Assembly (NCBI RefSeq): GCF_000188695.1
Contig: NW_004754898.1
Span: 86,261 to 107,126 of the forward strand
Length of the DNA stretch: 20,866 nt
DNA from: Salpingoeca rosetta
Taxonomy: Eukaryota; Opisthokonta; Choanoflagellata; Craspedida; Salpingoecidae
Direction: 5' to 3'
Position 1 is the first letter of the stretch, and each line of letters begins with the position of its first letter. Shown here in pieces: positions 20,851-20,866 of the stretch. The notes under the pieces were generated by a model. It saw only the letters and a list, made by a program, of their open reading frames with translations. It was not told the origin of the DNA and ran no database searches. Position numbers and translations under genes: made by a program.

Positions 20851-20866
20851 ACTGTGTGTGTGTGTG
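20786..20866 (+). repeat. Start of the next CCP5 intron, (GT)n to the window end
   Basis: Past the NPDG exon a TGA appears at 20787-20789, so an intron must begin at or before 20786. A pure (GT)n tract from about 20800 runs off the window with one GCAC interruption. The remaining catalytic exons lie beyond. Confidence 0.65.

Overview
The window is nuclear DNA from an intron-rich eukaryote. It holds three protein-coding genes, two of them cut by the window edges, and many dinucleotide repeats, (GT)n or (CA)n, lying almost entirely in introns and intergenic DNA. The gene set is a transportin-3/importin-13 type nuclear import receptor, an H-NOX soluble guanylyl cyclase and a CCP5-type tubulin deglutamylase. 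Together with fairly GC-rich coding sequence and long Gln, Asn, His and Ser runs, this suggests a unicellular flagellate. A choanoflagellate-like holozoan (Salpingoeca-like) is my best guess. A green alga is possible, because H-NOX cyclases and (GT)n repeats occur there too. The species assignment is inference.

Layout: (1) 1-4244, plus strand, five exons of a transportin-3-like importin, lacking only its extreme N-terminus. (2) 4245-5088, a convergent intergenic spacer with two large microsatellites. (3) 5089-9183, minus strand, a complete guanylyl cyclase in five exons, about 953 residues. Its order is H-NOX, H-NOXA/PAS-like, coiled coil, cyclase, then a 320-residue low-complexity tail containing a possible Ras-association-like segment. 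(4) 9184-10570, a spacer between divergent genes, probably holding both promoters. (5) 10571 to the window end, plus strand, a chain of about 20 phase-compatible exons ending in a cytosolic carboxypeptidase 5 (AGBL5) domain. The protein runs off the window just after the NPDG motif. Its N-terminal extension, about 1660 residues, is unusually long, disordered and rich in polyQ.

I chose exon boundaries by hand from GT/AG sites, reading-frame phase and remembered family conservation. The cyclase and the CCP5 core are well constrained by conservation. The disordered N-terminal exons of the CCP5 gene rest on phase consistency alone. The three genes do not form a pathway. The cyclase and CCP5 genes share an upstream region, and both could plausibly act in flagellar or contractile biology, but that link is speculation.

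The most notable points are: a coding-strand asymmetry in the introns, with GT repeats next to donors and CA repeats next to acceptors; a cyclase chain that carries all catalytic residues itself, with an odd tail; and the CCP5 extension, built largely from exons that are multiples of three.
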